This document shows, one piece after another, positions 15,826 to 24,666 of a DNA stretch of 64,000 nt (within the stretch, counting starts at the first letter, position 1; each line of letters opens with the position of its first letter). This DNA comes from JAYFRL01 sp034925905 (lineage in GTDB: Bacteria; Bacillota; Clostridia; Lachnospirales; Anaerotignaceae), in contig JAYFRL010000001.1 of NCBI GenBank assembly GCA_034925905.1, positions 23,967-87,966 of the forward strand, in the 5' to 3' direction. A program made the position numbers and the translations under genes. Below the pieces are notes generated by a model. That model worked only from the letters and a program-made list of their open reading frames with translations. It was not told the origin of the DNA and did not search any database.

Positions 15826-17094
15826 ATGCGAAAAATATTAAAAATTTTAATGCTTTTAGCGATGCTTTTTCCCTTGGCTTCATGCCAAACCCCGGCTAAA
15901 GAAAAAGAAGAGCCTCTCGTTTCCGAGGCAAAAGGCGAAACTAATGCTATCACCGAAGAAAAGGAAGAAGAACCTGTAGCTCCGCCTGCTCCTGTGACAA
16001 CAACCGTAAAAATGAGCGTTGTTGGCGATATAATGGTTCACAGCTACCAATATGAGGACGCGTATGACGCTAAAACAAAGACGTACGATTTTTCACATAA
16101 CTTTGCGGATGTAAAAAAATATTTTGATGCTTCGGATATAACGGTAGGTAATCTTGAAACCGTTTTCGCAGGCGAAGAAGCCGGAATCGGCGATTATCCA
16201 ATGTTTAACACTCCCGATGCCTTTGCCTATACTCTTAAAGACGCCGGGTTTGACCTTTTTACAACCGCAAACAACCATTGCATGGACAGGTACAAAAGCG
16301 GCGCGTCAAGAACAATAGACCTGCTTAATACCCTTGGCATAGACCACATAGGAACATATAAAACCAAGGAGGAGCGAGACAAAATCCTTGTTAAAGAAAT
16401 AAACGGGATAAGCTTTGCTTTTTTATCCTACACTTATGGTACAAATGGAATTTCCGTACCGGATGATTTTTTTGTAAACATTATTGACGCAGAAGTTATA
16501 AAAAGCGATATATCAGCCGCAAAAGCAACCGGAGCGGATTTTATAGTTGTTATGCCCCATATGGGCAACGAATACGAAACCTACGTCAAAGATGTCTTTA
16601 AAAACTGGGCAAATTTGATGTTTGAAGCCGGTGCAGATATAATTTTGGCAAGCCATCCCCATGTCCTCCAGCCTATGGAGATGAGGGATATAACCCTTGA
16701 AGACGGAAGCACACGCAAAGGCTTTATAATTTATTCTCTGGGCAATTTTATTTCTTCGCAAACGACTCCGCCTAGAAACGCCGGAATAATTTTAAATATG
16801 GAGTTTGAAAAAACGGAAGGTAAAACAGCTTTTATAAAAAATATTTCGTTTATACCGATATGGACGCAGTTTAGAAACGCACAAAACACAAACCATTTTG
16901 TTGTACGCAGCGTATATGAAATGCTTACGCTTTCAGATGAAGAAAAGTTAAAAACCCTACGAACACAGGATGTTACACGGCTTAAAGAGATACATTCGGA
17001 GGTAACCGACACATTTTTTGATTATGAAACGCCTCTTTCCGATATTAAAAACAGCTATATATTTTATGAGGACGGTGAGGAAACTGAAAATTGA
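15826..17094 (+). CDS. CapA family lipoprotein (poly-gamma-glutamate synthesis-type metallophosphatase fold)
   Basis: A 422-residue exported lipoprotein. The signal peptide ends in the lipobox LASC with Cys20, followed by a charged, Glu/Pro-rich linker to about residue 62. The CapA fold then begins with VVGDIMVHSYQ (metal-binding GD) and continues with VGNLETVFAG, TTANNHCMDR, YTYGTNGI, VMPHMGNEY, ILASHPHVLQPME and YSLGNFISSQ. The core is a calcineurin-like phosphoesterase fold. CapA is needed for poly-gamma-glutamate capsule assembly in Bacillus. Without capB or capC nearby, a capsule role here is not supported and a cell-surface hydrolase is as likely. Confidence 0.88.
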   Translation: MRKILKILMLLAMLFPLASCQTPAKEKEEPLVSEAKGETNAITEEKEEEPVAPPAPVTTTVKMSVVGDIMVHSYQYEDAYDAKTKTYDFSHNFADVKKYFDASDITVGNLETVFAGEEAGIGDYPMFNTPDAFAYTLKDAGFDLFTTANNHCMDRYKSGASRTIDLLNTLGIDHIGTYKTKEERDKILVKEINGISFAFLSYTYGTNGISVPDDFFVNIIDAEVIKSDISAAKATGADFIVVMPHMGNEYETYVKDVFKNWANLMFEAGADIILASHPHVLQPMEMRDITLEDGSTRKGFIIYSLGNFISSQTTPPRNAGIILNMEFEKTEGKTAFIKNISFIPIWTQFRNAQNTNHFVVRSVYEMLTLSDEEKLKTLRTQDVTRLKEIHSEVTDTFFDYETPLSDIKNSYIFYEDGEETEN

Positions 17095-17734
17095 AGATAA
17101 CGATATAACATTAAGACTTGAAGAACCGAAAGATTACAAAGAAGTTGAAAACCTTACAAGAGAAGCTTTCTGGAACGTAAATTCCCTCGGCTGCAATGAG
17201 CATTACCTTATGCATATAATGCGGAATTCACAATCTTTTATAAGTGAGCTCTGTTATGTTGCGGTTTATAATGGTAAAATAATTGGGAATATAGCTTACA
17301 CACATGCCGTTATCCTTTCAGATGTTACAAAACATGCCGTTATAAGCTTTGGCCCTTTAAGCGTTTTGCCTGAATTCCAGAAAAGAGGAATTGGTTCACG
17401 TCTTATCCTTAAAACAAAAGAGCTTGCCCTGCAAATGGGGCATAAAGCCATTTTGATATACGGTGACCCAGATTATTATTGCAGGTTTGGCTTTATACCT
17501 GCCGAAGCTTTGAGAATACAAACTTCAAACGAGATGTATTCTCCCGCTCTTTTGGTGCTAGAGCTTACCCCCGGTGCGCTTTCGGGAATATCCGGCAGTT
17601 TTTGTGAAGATTTTGTTTTTGAAGTGGATTTAACCAAATCCGAAGAATTCGATAAAACTTTCCCGAAAAAAGAAAAGCTTGTTACTCCGTCACAGGCAAG
17701 GTTTAACCAGCTTATAAGCAGGATGCATAAATAA
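17075..17734 (+). CDS. GNAT family N-acetyltransferase (YhbS-like)
   Basis: From GTG 17075 the protein has 219 residues. The start is uncertain. ATG 17066 is in frame but lacks a ribosome binding site, and either start overlaps the end of capA, so translation is probably coupled. The GNAT core shows ITLRLEEPKDYKEVENL at the N-terminus, FGPLSVLPEFQKRGIGSRLI, the acetyl-CoA pyrophosphate loop, and ILIYGDPDYYCRFGFIPAE, the usual signature of the YhbS group. The C-terminal 50 residues are a family extension. The acceptor substrate is unknown. Confidence 0.85.
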   Translation: MRKLKIEDNDITLRLEEPKDYKEVENLTREAFWNVNSLGCNEHYLMHIMRNSQSFISELCYVAVYNGKIIGNIAYTHAVILSDVTKHAVISFGPLSVLPEFQKRGIGSRLILKTKELALQMGHKAILIYGDPDYYCRFGFIPAEALRIQTSNEMYSPALLVLELTPGALSGISGSFCEDFVFEVDLTKSEEFDKTFPKKEKLVTPSQARFNQLISRMHK

Positions 17735-17810
17735 TAATATAAAACTGTTTTTATTATAATAAGTTTATGTTATTATATGAAATTGATAGTTTATTTTTGG
17801 AGATGTTAAA

Positions 17811-19694
17811 ATGAAATATAATGCGGAAGAAGCCTCCGTTATAGTTGTTGGCGGAGGGCACGCCGGCTGTGAAGCCGCTCTTGCTTCGGCACGCATGGGG
17901 CTTAAAACCATAATGTTCGCCATAAGCTTGGACAGCATAGCCATGATGCCCTGCAACCCCAGCGTAGGAGGAAGCTCTAAAGGCCATCTTGTCAGAGAGG
18001 TTGACGCCTTAGGCGGAGAAATGGCTAAAAATATTGATAAAACCTATCTTCAGATAAAAATGCTTAACACCGGCAAAGGTCCTGCGGTTCATTCTTTGCG
18101 CGCCCAGGCGGACAAAGAAATATATAAGCGTGAAATGAAGCGTACCCTTGAAAACACTAAAAACCTTAAAATCCGCCAAGGCGAGGTTACGGAAATAGTG
18201 ATGGAAAATGGAAAAACCGCAGGCGTTATAACCTCTTCAGGCGCTTTTTACAGAGCAAAAGCCGTCGTTCTTTGCATGGGCACATATATGAAAGCAAGAT
18301 GCCTTTTCGGCGAGTGTATTATGCAAAGCGGACCAAACGGGCTTATGCCGGCTACAAAGCTGAGCGCCTCTTTAAAAGACATGGGTATAAGGCTTTTCCG
18401 CTTTAAAACAGGAACTCCCGCCAGGGTAGACAAGCGTTCCCTGGATTTTTCAAAGATGATCCCTCAGTTTGGCGATGAAAAGATAATACCTTTTTCTTTT
18501 GAAAATTCGTCGAATGATATATACAGAGAACAGATTCCCTGCCATCTCACATATACAAACGAAAAAACCCACGAAATAATACGCAAAAACCTTACGCGCT
18601 CCCCTCTTTACGCAGGAGTTATAGAAGGCACAGGCACAAGATATTGCCCTTCCATAGAAGACAAGGTTGTGCGCTTTTCAGACAAAGAGCGCCACCAGAT
18701 TTTTATAGAACCGGAGGGCGAATATACAAACGAAATGTATATACAAGGTATGTCTTCTTCACTGCCGGAAGACGTTCAAATTGAAATGTACCGCACATTG
18801 CCCGGTTTTGAAAACTGCGATATAATGCGTACAGCCTATGCCATAGAGTATGATTGCTTAGACGCCACTCAGCTTAAGCTTAACCTTGAGTTTAAAGATT
18901 TTCCAGGTCTTTTTTCCTCAGGGCAGTTTAACGGAACATCAGGCTATGAGGAAGCTGCGGCACAGGGTATAATAGGCGGGATAAACGCCGCAAACTATGT
19001 TTTGGGGAAACCCCCGCTTGTTTTAGACCGTTCCGAGGGCTACATAGGCGTTTTGATAGACGATATAGTTACAAAGGGAAGCAAGGAACCCTACAGAATG
19101 ATGACATCAAGAGCGGAATACCGTCTTTTGCTGCGGCAAGACAATGCCGATGCCCGCTTAACGCCTAAAGGCTATGAAACCGGACTTATATCCGAAGAAC
19201 GGTATCAAAAATTTTTAAAGAAGCAGCAGCTTATAGCCGAAGAGATTAAAAGAGTTACTTCCCTTGTTATCCCACCTTCTTCGGACGTAAACAAGTTTCT
19301 TGAAAAATGGGGCAGCTCACCGATATCAAGCGGAATGCGCCTTTCGGAGCTTATGCGCCGCCCTGAGCTTGATTATTTCAAGCTTGCCGAAGTAGACACA
19401 AAAAGACCTCACCTTCCCTTGGAAGTTATGGAGGAAGTTGGCATACTCGTTAAATATGAAGGATATATAAACCAGCAGCTTCACCATGTTGAGCAGTTTA
19501 AAAAGCTTGAGAAAAAAGCTCTGCCTGACATAGACTATTCATTGGTATCAGGTCTGCGTATAGAGGCAAGGCAAAAGCTTAACGATATACGCCCGGAGTC
19601 CATTGGTCATGCGGGAAGGATAGCAGGTATATCGCCTGCCGATATTTCCGTACTGCTTATATATCTTGAGCAGCAGAAAAGAAAAAAAGAGTAA
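17811..19694 (+). CDS. mnmG: tRNA uridine-5-carboxymethylaminomethyl(34) synthesis enzyme MnmG
   Basis: A 627-residue FAD protein of normal length. VVGGGHAGCEAALASARMG (residues 9-27) is the FAD-binding motif. NPSVGGSSKGHLVREVDALGGEM, RTAYAIEYDCLDA, the Cys-containing SGQFNGTSGYEEAAAQG and the C-terminal helical domain with HAGRIAGISPADISVLL are all present. With MnmE it modifies the wobble U34 of several tRNAs. mnmE is not in the window. Gene order mnmG-orf-rsmG-noc resembles the Bacillus oriC-proximal set, so the window may lie near the replication origin. Confidence 0.97.
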   Translation: MKYNAEEASVIVVGGGHAGCEAALASARMGLKTIMFAISLDSIAMMPCNPSVGGSSKGHLVREVDALGGEMAKNIDKTYLQIKMLNTGKGPAVHSLRAQADKEIYKREMKRTLENTKNLKIRQGEVTEIVMENGKTAGVITSSGAFYRAKAVVLCMGTYMKARCLFGECIMQSGPNGLMPATKLSASLKDMGIRLFRFKTGTPARVDKRSLDFSKMIPQFGDEKIIPFSFENSSNDIYREQIPCHLTYTNEKTHEIIRKNLTRSPLYAGVIEGTGTRYCPSIEDKVVRFSDKERHQIFIEPEGEYTNEMYIQGMSSSLPEDVQIEMYRTLPGFENCDIMRTAYAIEYDCLDATQLKLNLEFKDFPGLFSSGQFNGTSGYEEAAAQGIIGGINAANYVLGKPPLVLDRSEGYIGVLIDDIVTKGSKEPYRMMTSRAEYRLLLRQDNADARLTPKGYETGLISEERYQKFLKKQQLIAEEIKRVTSLVIPPSSDVNKFLEKWGSSPISSGMRLSELMRRPELDYFKLAEVDTKRPHLPLEVMEEVGILVKYEGYINQQLHHVEQFKKLEKKALPDIDYSLVSGLRIEARQKLNDIRPESIGHAGRIAGISPADISVLLIYLEQQKRKKE

Positions 19695-19707
19695 CCCGGA
19701 GGATTCT

Positions 19708-19932
19708 ATGCCAAATAAAAAAGGTGTTTTCATACCAAATTCATACTTAAACAGCAAACCCTGCCTTTACCTGCCAAAATCAGTTGAAAGGAACATGCTC
19801 CCCCATGCTATGCCCGAGGAAGTCTCAAAAAGCAAAGCCTTTTTTTCTATACCAAAAAACAAAAGCAACCAACGCATAAGCATAATAGTAGACGAAACCG
19901 ACGAGCTTAAGTTTTACAACTTAAGGGGGTAA
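19708..19932 (+). CDS. Small protein between mnmG and rsmG, unrecognised
   Basis: ATG 19708 follows CGGAGG and gives 74 residues. The frame is open further upstream but that part overlaps mnmG without a start signal. The protein is basic and polar, with no membrane segment or signal peptide: MPNKKGVFIPNSYL at the start and a C-terminal ISIIVDETDELKFYNLRG. It is 13 bases after mnmG and 4 before rsmG, in the same operon. I do not recognise the family. Ribosome binding site, tight spacing and neighbour-like codon use support it being a real gene. Confidence 0.65.
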   Translation: MPNKKGVFIPNSYLNSKPCLYLPKSVERNMLPHAMPEEVSKSKAFFSIPKNKSNQRISIIVDETDELKFYNLRG

Positions 19933-19936
19933 ACAA

Positions 19937-20653
19937 ATGGACAACGCCGCTTTTCTTGTTTCTTCCGCCCAAAAAATCGGAGTTTCGCTGGATGATAAAA
20001 AAGCCGCGGATTTTATTTCTTATATGGAGCTTTTGCTTTCATGGAATGAAAAAATAAACCTTACAGCAATAACGGACGAGCATGATATAATAATTAAGCA
20101 TTTTGCAGACAGCCTTTCAGCCTTAAGCATAATTGGCGAGAATTCAAACGCTTCCGTTGTAGACGTGGGCTGCGGAGCCGGTTTTCCTTCCATTCCGCTT
20201 AAAATAGCAAATCCTTCGCTTGGGCTTTGCCTTATGGATTCACTAAACAAAAGGCTTTTATTTCTGGATGAGCTTATTAAAGCCCTTAATCTTAGCAATA
20301 TAGAGCTTGTGCATGCCCGCGCGGAGGATGCGGGGCAAAACGAAAAATTCAGGGAACGCTTTGATATAGCTCTTTCAAGGGCAGTTGCAAGCCTTTACAA
20401 GCTTTCGGAATATTGCCTGCCTCTTGTTAAAACAGGCGGACTATTTATAGCCTATAAGTCCAAAGAACCCGAAGAAGAAATTAAAGAAGCACGCGAACAT
20501 ATAAAGGAGCTTGGCGGAGAAATTGTGGAAATTAAAAAAGTGAAAATTTCCGATGATATAACTCACAGCCTTATTATTACAAAAAAAGTACGACAAACTC
20601 CTTCAAGATTTCCCAGAAAACCAAATAAAATTACGGCACAAAATAAATTTTGA
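19937..20653 (+). CDS. rsmG: 16S rRNA (guanine527-N7)-methyltransferase
   Basis: A 238-residue Rossmann-fold methyltransferase. FISYMELLLSWNEKINLTAI is the family N-terminal signature and VVDVGCGAGFPSIPLKIANP the SAM-binding motif I, followed by LMDSLNKRLLFLDEL and LSRAVASLYKLSEYCLPL. It methylates G527 of 16S rRNA; loss gives low-level streptomycin resistance in other bacteria. A basic C-terminal tail (residues 215-238) ends the protein. GGGGGT before the ATG is the ribosome binding site. A terminator follows. Confidence 0.95.
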   Translation: MDNAAFLVSSAQKIGVSLDDKKAADFISYMELLLSWNEKINLTAITDEHDIIIKHFADSLSALSIIGENSNASVVDVGCGAGFPSIPLKIANPSLGLCLMDSLNKRLLFLDELIKALNLSNIELVHARAEDAGQNEKFRERFDIALSRAVASLYKLSEYCLPLVKTGGLFIAYKSKEPEEEIKEAREHIKELGGEIVEIKKVKISDDITHSLIITKKVRQTPSRFPRKPNKITAQNKF

Positions 20654-20660
20654 TATAAAA

Positions 20661-20697
20661 AGACCCTCTGTTTGCGGATAAACAGGGGGTTTTGTCA
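20661..20697 (+). terminator. rsmG operon terminator
   Basis: GACCCTCTGTTTGC and the complementary AAACAGGGGGTT form a hairpin, followed by a TTTTG tail. Confidence 0.75.
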
Positions 20698-20799
20698 TAA
20701 AAAAATTGTTTCTCCATCCAAAAAATGTGTTATAATCAAACAAATGGTAATTTTTACCAATGATTATCGTTGTTTTATATACGCTATGGAGGGGATAAA

Positions 20800-21627
20800 A
20801 TGATTTCTGCTATAAAAATGTCTGATTACAAAGGAAATTCCCGCGAGATAACAACGAATATTCCTGTTGAAAACATAAGACCAAACCCATATCAGCCCAG
20901 GAAATTTTTTGATATTTCCTCATTAAATGAGCTGGCAGGCTCAATCTCGGAGTTTGGAATAATCCAGCCGCTTTGCATAAGGTCCTTAAAAAGCGGAGGC
21001 TATGAACTGATTGCCGGCGAAAGACGCCTGAGGGCCGCAAAAATTGCAGGGCTTTCGGAGGTTCCCTGCATAATATCGGATATAAGCGAAAGCGAAAGCG
21101 CTTTTGTTTCGCTTGTCGAAAACATTCAAAGGCAAAGCTTAAACTTCATAGAAGAAGCCGAGAGCTATGAAAGCATTATAAACGATTATGGGTTTACCCA
21201 GGAAGCGCTTGCCAAAAAACTAAATAAAAGCCAATCCTCGGTTGCAAATAAGCTGCGCCTGCTTAAGCTTAATCCTGAAATAAAAAAGCTTCTTATATCC
21301 GGCGAGCTTACGGAAAGGCACGGCAGAGCCGTTTTAAGGCTCCCCGATGAGGCCTTAAGGGAAAAGATAATTAAAAAGGCCATTGAAGAAGGGCTTAATG
21401 TTAAAAAAACCGAAGAGCTGGTTGAAAAAGAAATTAAAAAAATCTGCAGGGAAGACGCAACCGTTATACATAAAAGAACCGAGAAACGCAGCCTTAAGGA
21501 TATAAAGCTTTTTATAAACACTTTGGACAAGTCTGTGGATATATTAAAACAGGCAGGAATGTCGGCTGAATATATAGTCGAAGAAAAAGAAGACGGCTGT
21601 GATATAATGCTAAGCATCGGTTATTAA
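20800..21627 (+). CDS. noc: ParB/Noc family DNA-binding protein
   Basis: From ATG 20800, with GGAGGGG upstream, 275 residues. A longer frame from 20770 lacks a ribosome binding site. The ParB N-terminal domain shows VENIRPNPYQPRKFFD, GIIQPLCIRS and GERRLRAAKIAGLSEVPCII, the CTP-binding ParB box. A helix-turn-helix follows with LAKKLNKSQSSVANKLRLLKL. The position after rsmG and the absence of a ParA gene here fit Noc, which blocks FtsZ assembly over the nucleoid. A chromosomal ParB/Spo0J role cannot be excluded. Candidate promoter: TTGTTT-N18-TATAAT at about 20706-20735. Confidence 0.85.
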   Translation: MISAIKMSDYKGNSREITTNIPVENIRPNPYQPRKFFDISSLNELAGSISEFGIIQPLCIRSLKSGGYELIAGERRLRAAKIAGLSEVPCIISDISESESAFVSLVENIQRQSLNFIEEAESYESIINDYGFTQEALAKKLNKSQSSVANKLRLLKLNPEIKKLLISGELTERHGRAVLRLPDEALREKIIKKAIEEGLNVKKTEELVEKEIKKICREDATVIHKRTEKRSLKDIKLFINTLDKSVDILKQAGMSAEYIVEEKEDGCDIMLSIGY

Positions 21628-21670
21628 AAAAACCAATTAAAAAACTATCGCCCTTTTTAAAAGCATGTAC

Positions 21671-21728
21671 ACCCCCTAGAAAACCCATGAGAAAACTCTC
21701 ATGGGTTTTCTAGGGGGTTACGTTGTTT
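21671..21728 (+). terminator. Very strong hairpin terminator after noc
   Basis: ACCCCCTAGAAAACCCATGAGA (21671-21692) and its exact complement at 21697-21718 enclose an AAAC loop, a 22-bp perfect stem. A T run follows shortly after (TTGTTTTTTTA). It can insulate the metal-resistance genes from noc. Confidence 0.75.
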
Positions 21729-21794
21729 TTTTATTAAGAAAATCAAATAAACGGATACTCTCCTTTTCTTTGAATCCGCCTAAAATCATATTGC

Positions 21795-21824
21795 TTGACG
21801 ATTGAACAACCGTTCATTTATAAT
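21795..21824 (+). promoter_or_regulatory. Promoter and ArsR-type operator of the repressor gene
   Basis: TTGACG (21795-21800) and TATAAT (21819-21824) are 18 bp apart. Between them lies the palindrome TGAACAACCGTTCA (21803-21816). A repressor bound there would block RNA polymerase. The same half-site TTGAA/TGAAC recurs before the downstream metal genes, which suggests autoregulation. Confidence 0.8.
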
Positions 21825-21851
21825 GTATAATATACCAAGGGAGGTATGAAT

Positions 21852-22211
21852 ATGGCAGAAAAAATAGACATTTGCGATTGTGATATTGTGCATGTGGAAA
21901 CAGTTGAAAAAGTTAAAAAAGCCATGCCTGAAGAATCTGAGGTAAACGAGCTTTCAATGTTTTTTAAAATTCTTGGGGATCCTACCCGCATACGCATAAT
22001 GTGGGCTTTGGACCAGGCTGAGCTATGCGTTTGCGATGTCTGTGCAACCCTTGGGATGACAAAATCCGCCGTATCCCATCAGCTTGCCATACTCCGCCGG
22101 GCAAAACTAGTTAAATTCCGCAGGGACGGTAAAAACGTATATTACAGCCTGGATGACCAGCATGTTAACGATATAATAGAGATAGCTGCAATACATTTAA
22201 AACACAATTAA
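21852..22211 (+). CDS. ArsR/SmtB-type metal-sensing repressor (CadC-like)
   Basis: A 119-residue winged-helix protein. I use ATG 21852 because the alternative at 21846 is only one base from GGGAGG. The N-terminus contains CDCDIVHVE, the recognition helix region holds ELCVCDVCATLGMTKSAVSHQLAILRRAKLV, and HVNDIIEIAAIHLKHN ends the protein. The CxC at ELCVCDVC, combined with N-terminal cysteines, is the alpha3N site used by CadC for Cd, Pb or Zn. The C-terminal His/Asp residues could form an alpha5 Zn site. It probably represses itself and the downstream ATPase until metal binds. Confidence 0.9.
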   Translation: MAEKIDICDCDIVHVETVEKVKKAMPEESEVNELSMFFKILGDPTRIRIMWALDQAELCVCDVCATLGMTKSAVSHQLAILRRAKLVKFRRDGKNVYYSLDDQHVNDIIEIAAIHLKHN

Positions 22212-22399
22212 TTTATGAAAAGACACTTTCCCCAACTGTTACAAAAAATCAACTGTAAATTTGTATAGCACGTACATATCACTGTATTTTGTATAATTTG
22301 TCTAAGCCCTTACGTTTAAGTTTAAAAGTATTAAAAAACCTATTTTGAAGGGCTAAATTATATTGCTTTTATTATCGGAATTAAAATTTAAAAAGCCTC

Positions 22400-22457
22400 T
22401 TGACAATTGAATGTGCATTCAACTATAATATAGCCATACAGTTGAACAGCTGTTCAA
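22400..22457 (+). promoter_or_regulatory. Metal ATPase promoter with two palindromic operators
   Basis: TTGACA (22400-22405) and TATAAT (22424-22429) are 18 bp apart. TTGAATGTGCATTCAA (22407-22422) fills the spacer, and TTGAACAGCTGTTCAA (22442-22457) covers the start of the transcript. Both are perfect 16-bp palindromes sharing half-sites with the operator at 21803-21816. Tight repression by the neighbouring ArsR-type protein is the simplest reading. Confidence 0.85.
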
Positions 22458-22484
22458 TTGATATGTTTTAAAGGAGATCTTATT

Positions 22485-22706
22485 ATGAAAAAAACTTTTA
22501 TGCTTGAAGGCTTGGATTGCGCAAATTGCGCTGCAAAAATTGAAAGAAGCATAAAATCGCTCCCTGGTATTTCAGATGCTTCAGTAACTTTTTTAACAAA
22601 AAAATTGTGGATTGAAACGGATGAAAGCAATATGGAGAAGACTCTTTCAACTGTGTTTAAAATAATAAATAAATTTGAAAGAGATATAATAATAAAAGAG
22701 GTATAG
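22485..22706 (+). CDS. Heavy-metal-associated (HMA) domain protein
   Basis: A 73-residue stand-alone HMA domain with the metal-binding GLDCANCAAKIE motif near residues 8-19. ATG 22485 follows AAGGAG; the earlier in-frame codon at 22458 is upstream of that site. In most CadA/ZntA pumps this domain is the N-terminal part of the ATPase. Here it is a separate gene ending two bases before the ATPase start, so it is either a dedicated metallochaperone or the product of gene fission. Substrate likely Zn, Cd or Pb. Confidence 0.9.
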   Translation: MKKTFMLEGLDCANCAAKIERSIKSLPGISDASVTFLTKKLWIETDESNMEKTLSTVFKIINKFERDIIIKEV

Positions 22707-22708
22707 CT

Positions 22709-24568
22709 ATGAAGCCTGATAAAACCCAAAAAAAAAATTTAAGAATAGCCATAGGGATTCTTCTTTTTATAACCGGATTGTTTTTACGTGCAAACGAGGC
22801 TCTTTCTTTTGCCCTTTTTTTATCTGCTTTTCTAATATCCGGCAGCGATGTTATATTAAAAGCGTTTAGAGGGCTTTCCCACGGCTTTGTTTTAGACGAA
22901 AACTTCCTTATGGCAATAGCGGCGATAGGCGCGTTTATAATAAAGGAATATCCGGAAGGCGTTGCCGTTATGCTTTTTTATCAGACAGGCGAGCTTTTCC
23001 AAAGCTATGCGGTTGATAAATCCCGCAAGTCCATATCAAGCCTTATGGATATACGCCCGGATTACGCCAACGTCTGGCGTGGAGAAGAGCTTTTAAGGGT
23101 TGCCCCGGCTAGTGTTAAACCAGGAGATTTAATAGTTGTGCGCTCAGGTGAAAAAGTACCCTTAGACTCTGTTATAACTGATGGAAATTCTTCTCTTGAC
23201 ACCTCGGCGCTAACAGGGGAATCCCTTCCGCGCGGTGTTGCCCCCGGAGATTTAATACTTAGCGGCTGCATAAACCTCACAGGGCTTATAACCGCAAGGG
23301 TGTCCAAGGAATATGGCGAATCAACCGTAAGCAAAATTTTAGACCTTGTTGAAAACGCAAGCAGCAAAAAATCCGAATCGGAGAATTTCATAACAAAATT
23401 TGCACGGTATTACACTCCTGCTGTGGTTGGCACAGCTGTTTTGCTGGCTATAATCCCACCTTTGCTCATAAAAGGCGCTGTTTTCACTGATTGGATATAC
23501 CGCGCGCTTTTGTTTTTGGTTGTTTCTTGTCCCTGTGCCCTGGTTATATCCGTGCCATTAAGCTTTTTCGGCGGTATAGGCGGCGCCTCAAAATGCGGAA
23601 TACTCGTTAAAGGAGGAAACTATCTGGAAGCCCTTTCAAAAGTTAAAACTGTCGTTTTTGATAAGACAGGCACTCTTACAAAAGGCTTCTTCAGCGTTTC
23701 AAATGTATCCCCTTTAGGCATAACAAAGGAAGCGTTGCTTAAAACGGCAGCTTACGCCGAAAGCTATTCAAACCATCCCATATCGCTTTCGCTTTTAAGG
23801 GCATACGGAAAACCCATAGACAGTTCACGTGTGTCCGAAGCTCAAGAAATATCGGGACATGGCATTAAAGCTGTCGTAGACGGCAAACAAATTCTCGCCG
23901 GAAACTCAAAGCTTATGAAGCTTAATAACATAAATTCACCCCAATCCATTCCCGATTCCGGCACAATAGTGCATGTAGCCGAAAGCAGAAAATATTTAGG
24001 CTATATCACATTTGATGACGAGCTCAAAGCAGACTCCCAAAAAACAATAAAAAAGCTTAAAGAAATGGGAATGGAAAAAATTGTTATGCTCACCGGCGAT
24101 TCAAAGCTTATAGGCGAAAAAGTTGCACGCCAGCTTGGAATAGATAATGTTTATTCAGAGCTTCTTCCTTCCGAAAAGGTTGATAAAATAGAAGAGCTCT
24201 TAAATAAAAGTCCGAAAAGCGGCAATCTTATTTTTGTCGGCGACGGCATAAACGACGCTCCTGTGCTTGCAAGGGCTGATATAGGCATGGCTATGGGCGC
24301 TCTTGGCTCGGACGCCGCCATAGAAGCCGCGGACATTGTTATAATGACGGATGAACCCTCTAAGGTTGTTACAGCCATAAACATAGCAAAACGAACCCTC
24401 TTAATAGCAAAGCAAAACATAGTTTTTGCTTTGGGCGTTAAACTTATAGTACTTATTATGGGTGCTTTAGGCTATGCAACCATGTGGGAAGCGGTTTTCG
24501 CAGATGTTGGGGTATCCGTTATCGCCATATTAAACGCCATGCGCGCTTTAAACACAAAGAAATATTAA
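22709..24568 (+). CDS. P-type metal-exporting ATPase (Zn/Cd/Pb, CadA/ZntA-like)
   Basis: A 619-residue P1B-type ATPase without an N-terminal HMA domain. It has membrane helices, the actuator motif ALTGESLP, the ion-binding SCPCALVISVPLSFFGG in membrane helix 6, the phosphorylation site DKTGTLTKG, the SNHPIS His-Pro motif, MLTGDSK and GDGINDAPVLARADIGMAMG. CPC followed by a C-terminal membrane segment with a conserved Asp (VFADVGVSVIAILNAMRAL) is the Zn2+/Cd2+/Pb2+ class rather than copper. It exports divalent metal using ATP. It lies in one operon with the HMA protein and under the palindromic operators. Confidence 0.93.
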   Translation: MKPDKTQKKNLRIAIGILLFITGLFLRANEALSFALFLSAFLISGSDVILKAFRGLSHGFVLDENFLMAIAAIGAFIIKEYPEGVAVMLFYQTGELFQSYAVDKSRKSISSLMDIRPDYANVWRGEELLRVAPASVKPGDLIVVRSGEKVPLDSVITDGNSSLDTSALTGESLPRGVAPGDLILSGCINLTGLITARVSKEYGESTVSKILDLVENASSKKSESENFITKFARYYTPAVVGTAVLLAIIPPLLIKGAVFTDWIYRALLFLVVSCPCALVISVPLSFFGGIGGASKCGILVKGGNYLEALSKVKTVVFDKTGTLTKGFFSVSNVSPLGITKEALLKTAAYAESYSNHPISLSLLRAYGKPIDSSRVSEAQEISGHGIKAVVDGKQILAGNSKLMKLNNINSPQSIPDSGTIVHVAESRKYLGYITFDDELKADSQKTIKKLKEMGMEKIVMLTGDSKLIGEKVARQLGIDNVYSELLPSEKVDKIEELLNKSPKSGNLIFVGDGINDAPVLARADIGMAMGALGSDAAIEAADIVIMTDEPSKVVTAINIAKRTLLIAKQNIVFALGVKLIVLIMGALGYATMWEAVFADVGVSVIAILNAMRALNTKKY

Positions 24569-24666
24569 AAATATCCAATAATTGCTTAAAACGAAACAAA
24601 ATGATTTTTTAGCCGTATATATAATTGAGTCCGTAAATAAAAATATTTCTCTATACTCTCTTCTAA

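Noticed and set aside
15826..17094. Capsule (poly-gamma-glutamate) operon
   Set aside because: Only a CapA-like protein is present, with MATE and GNAT neighbours; capB/capC ligase genes are absent.
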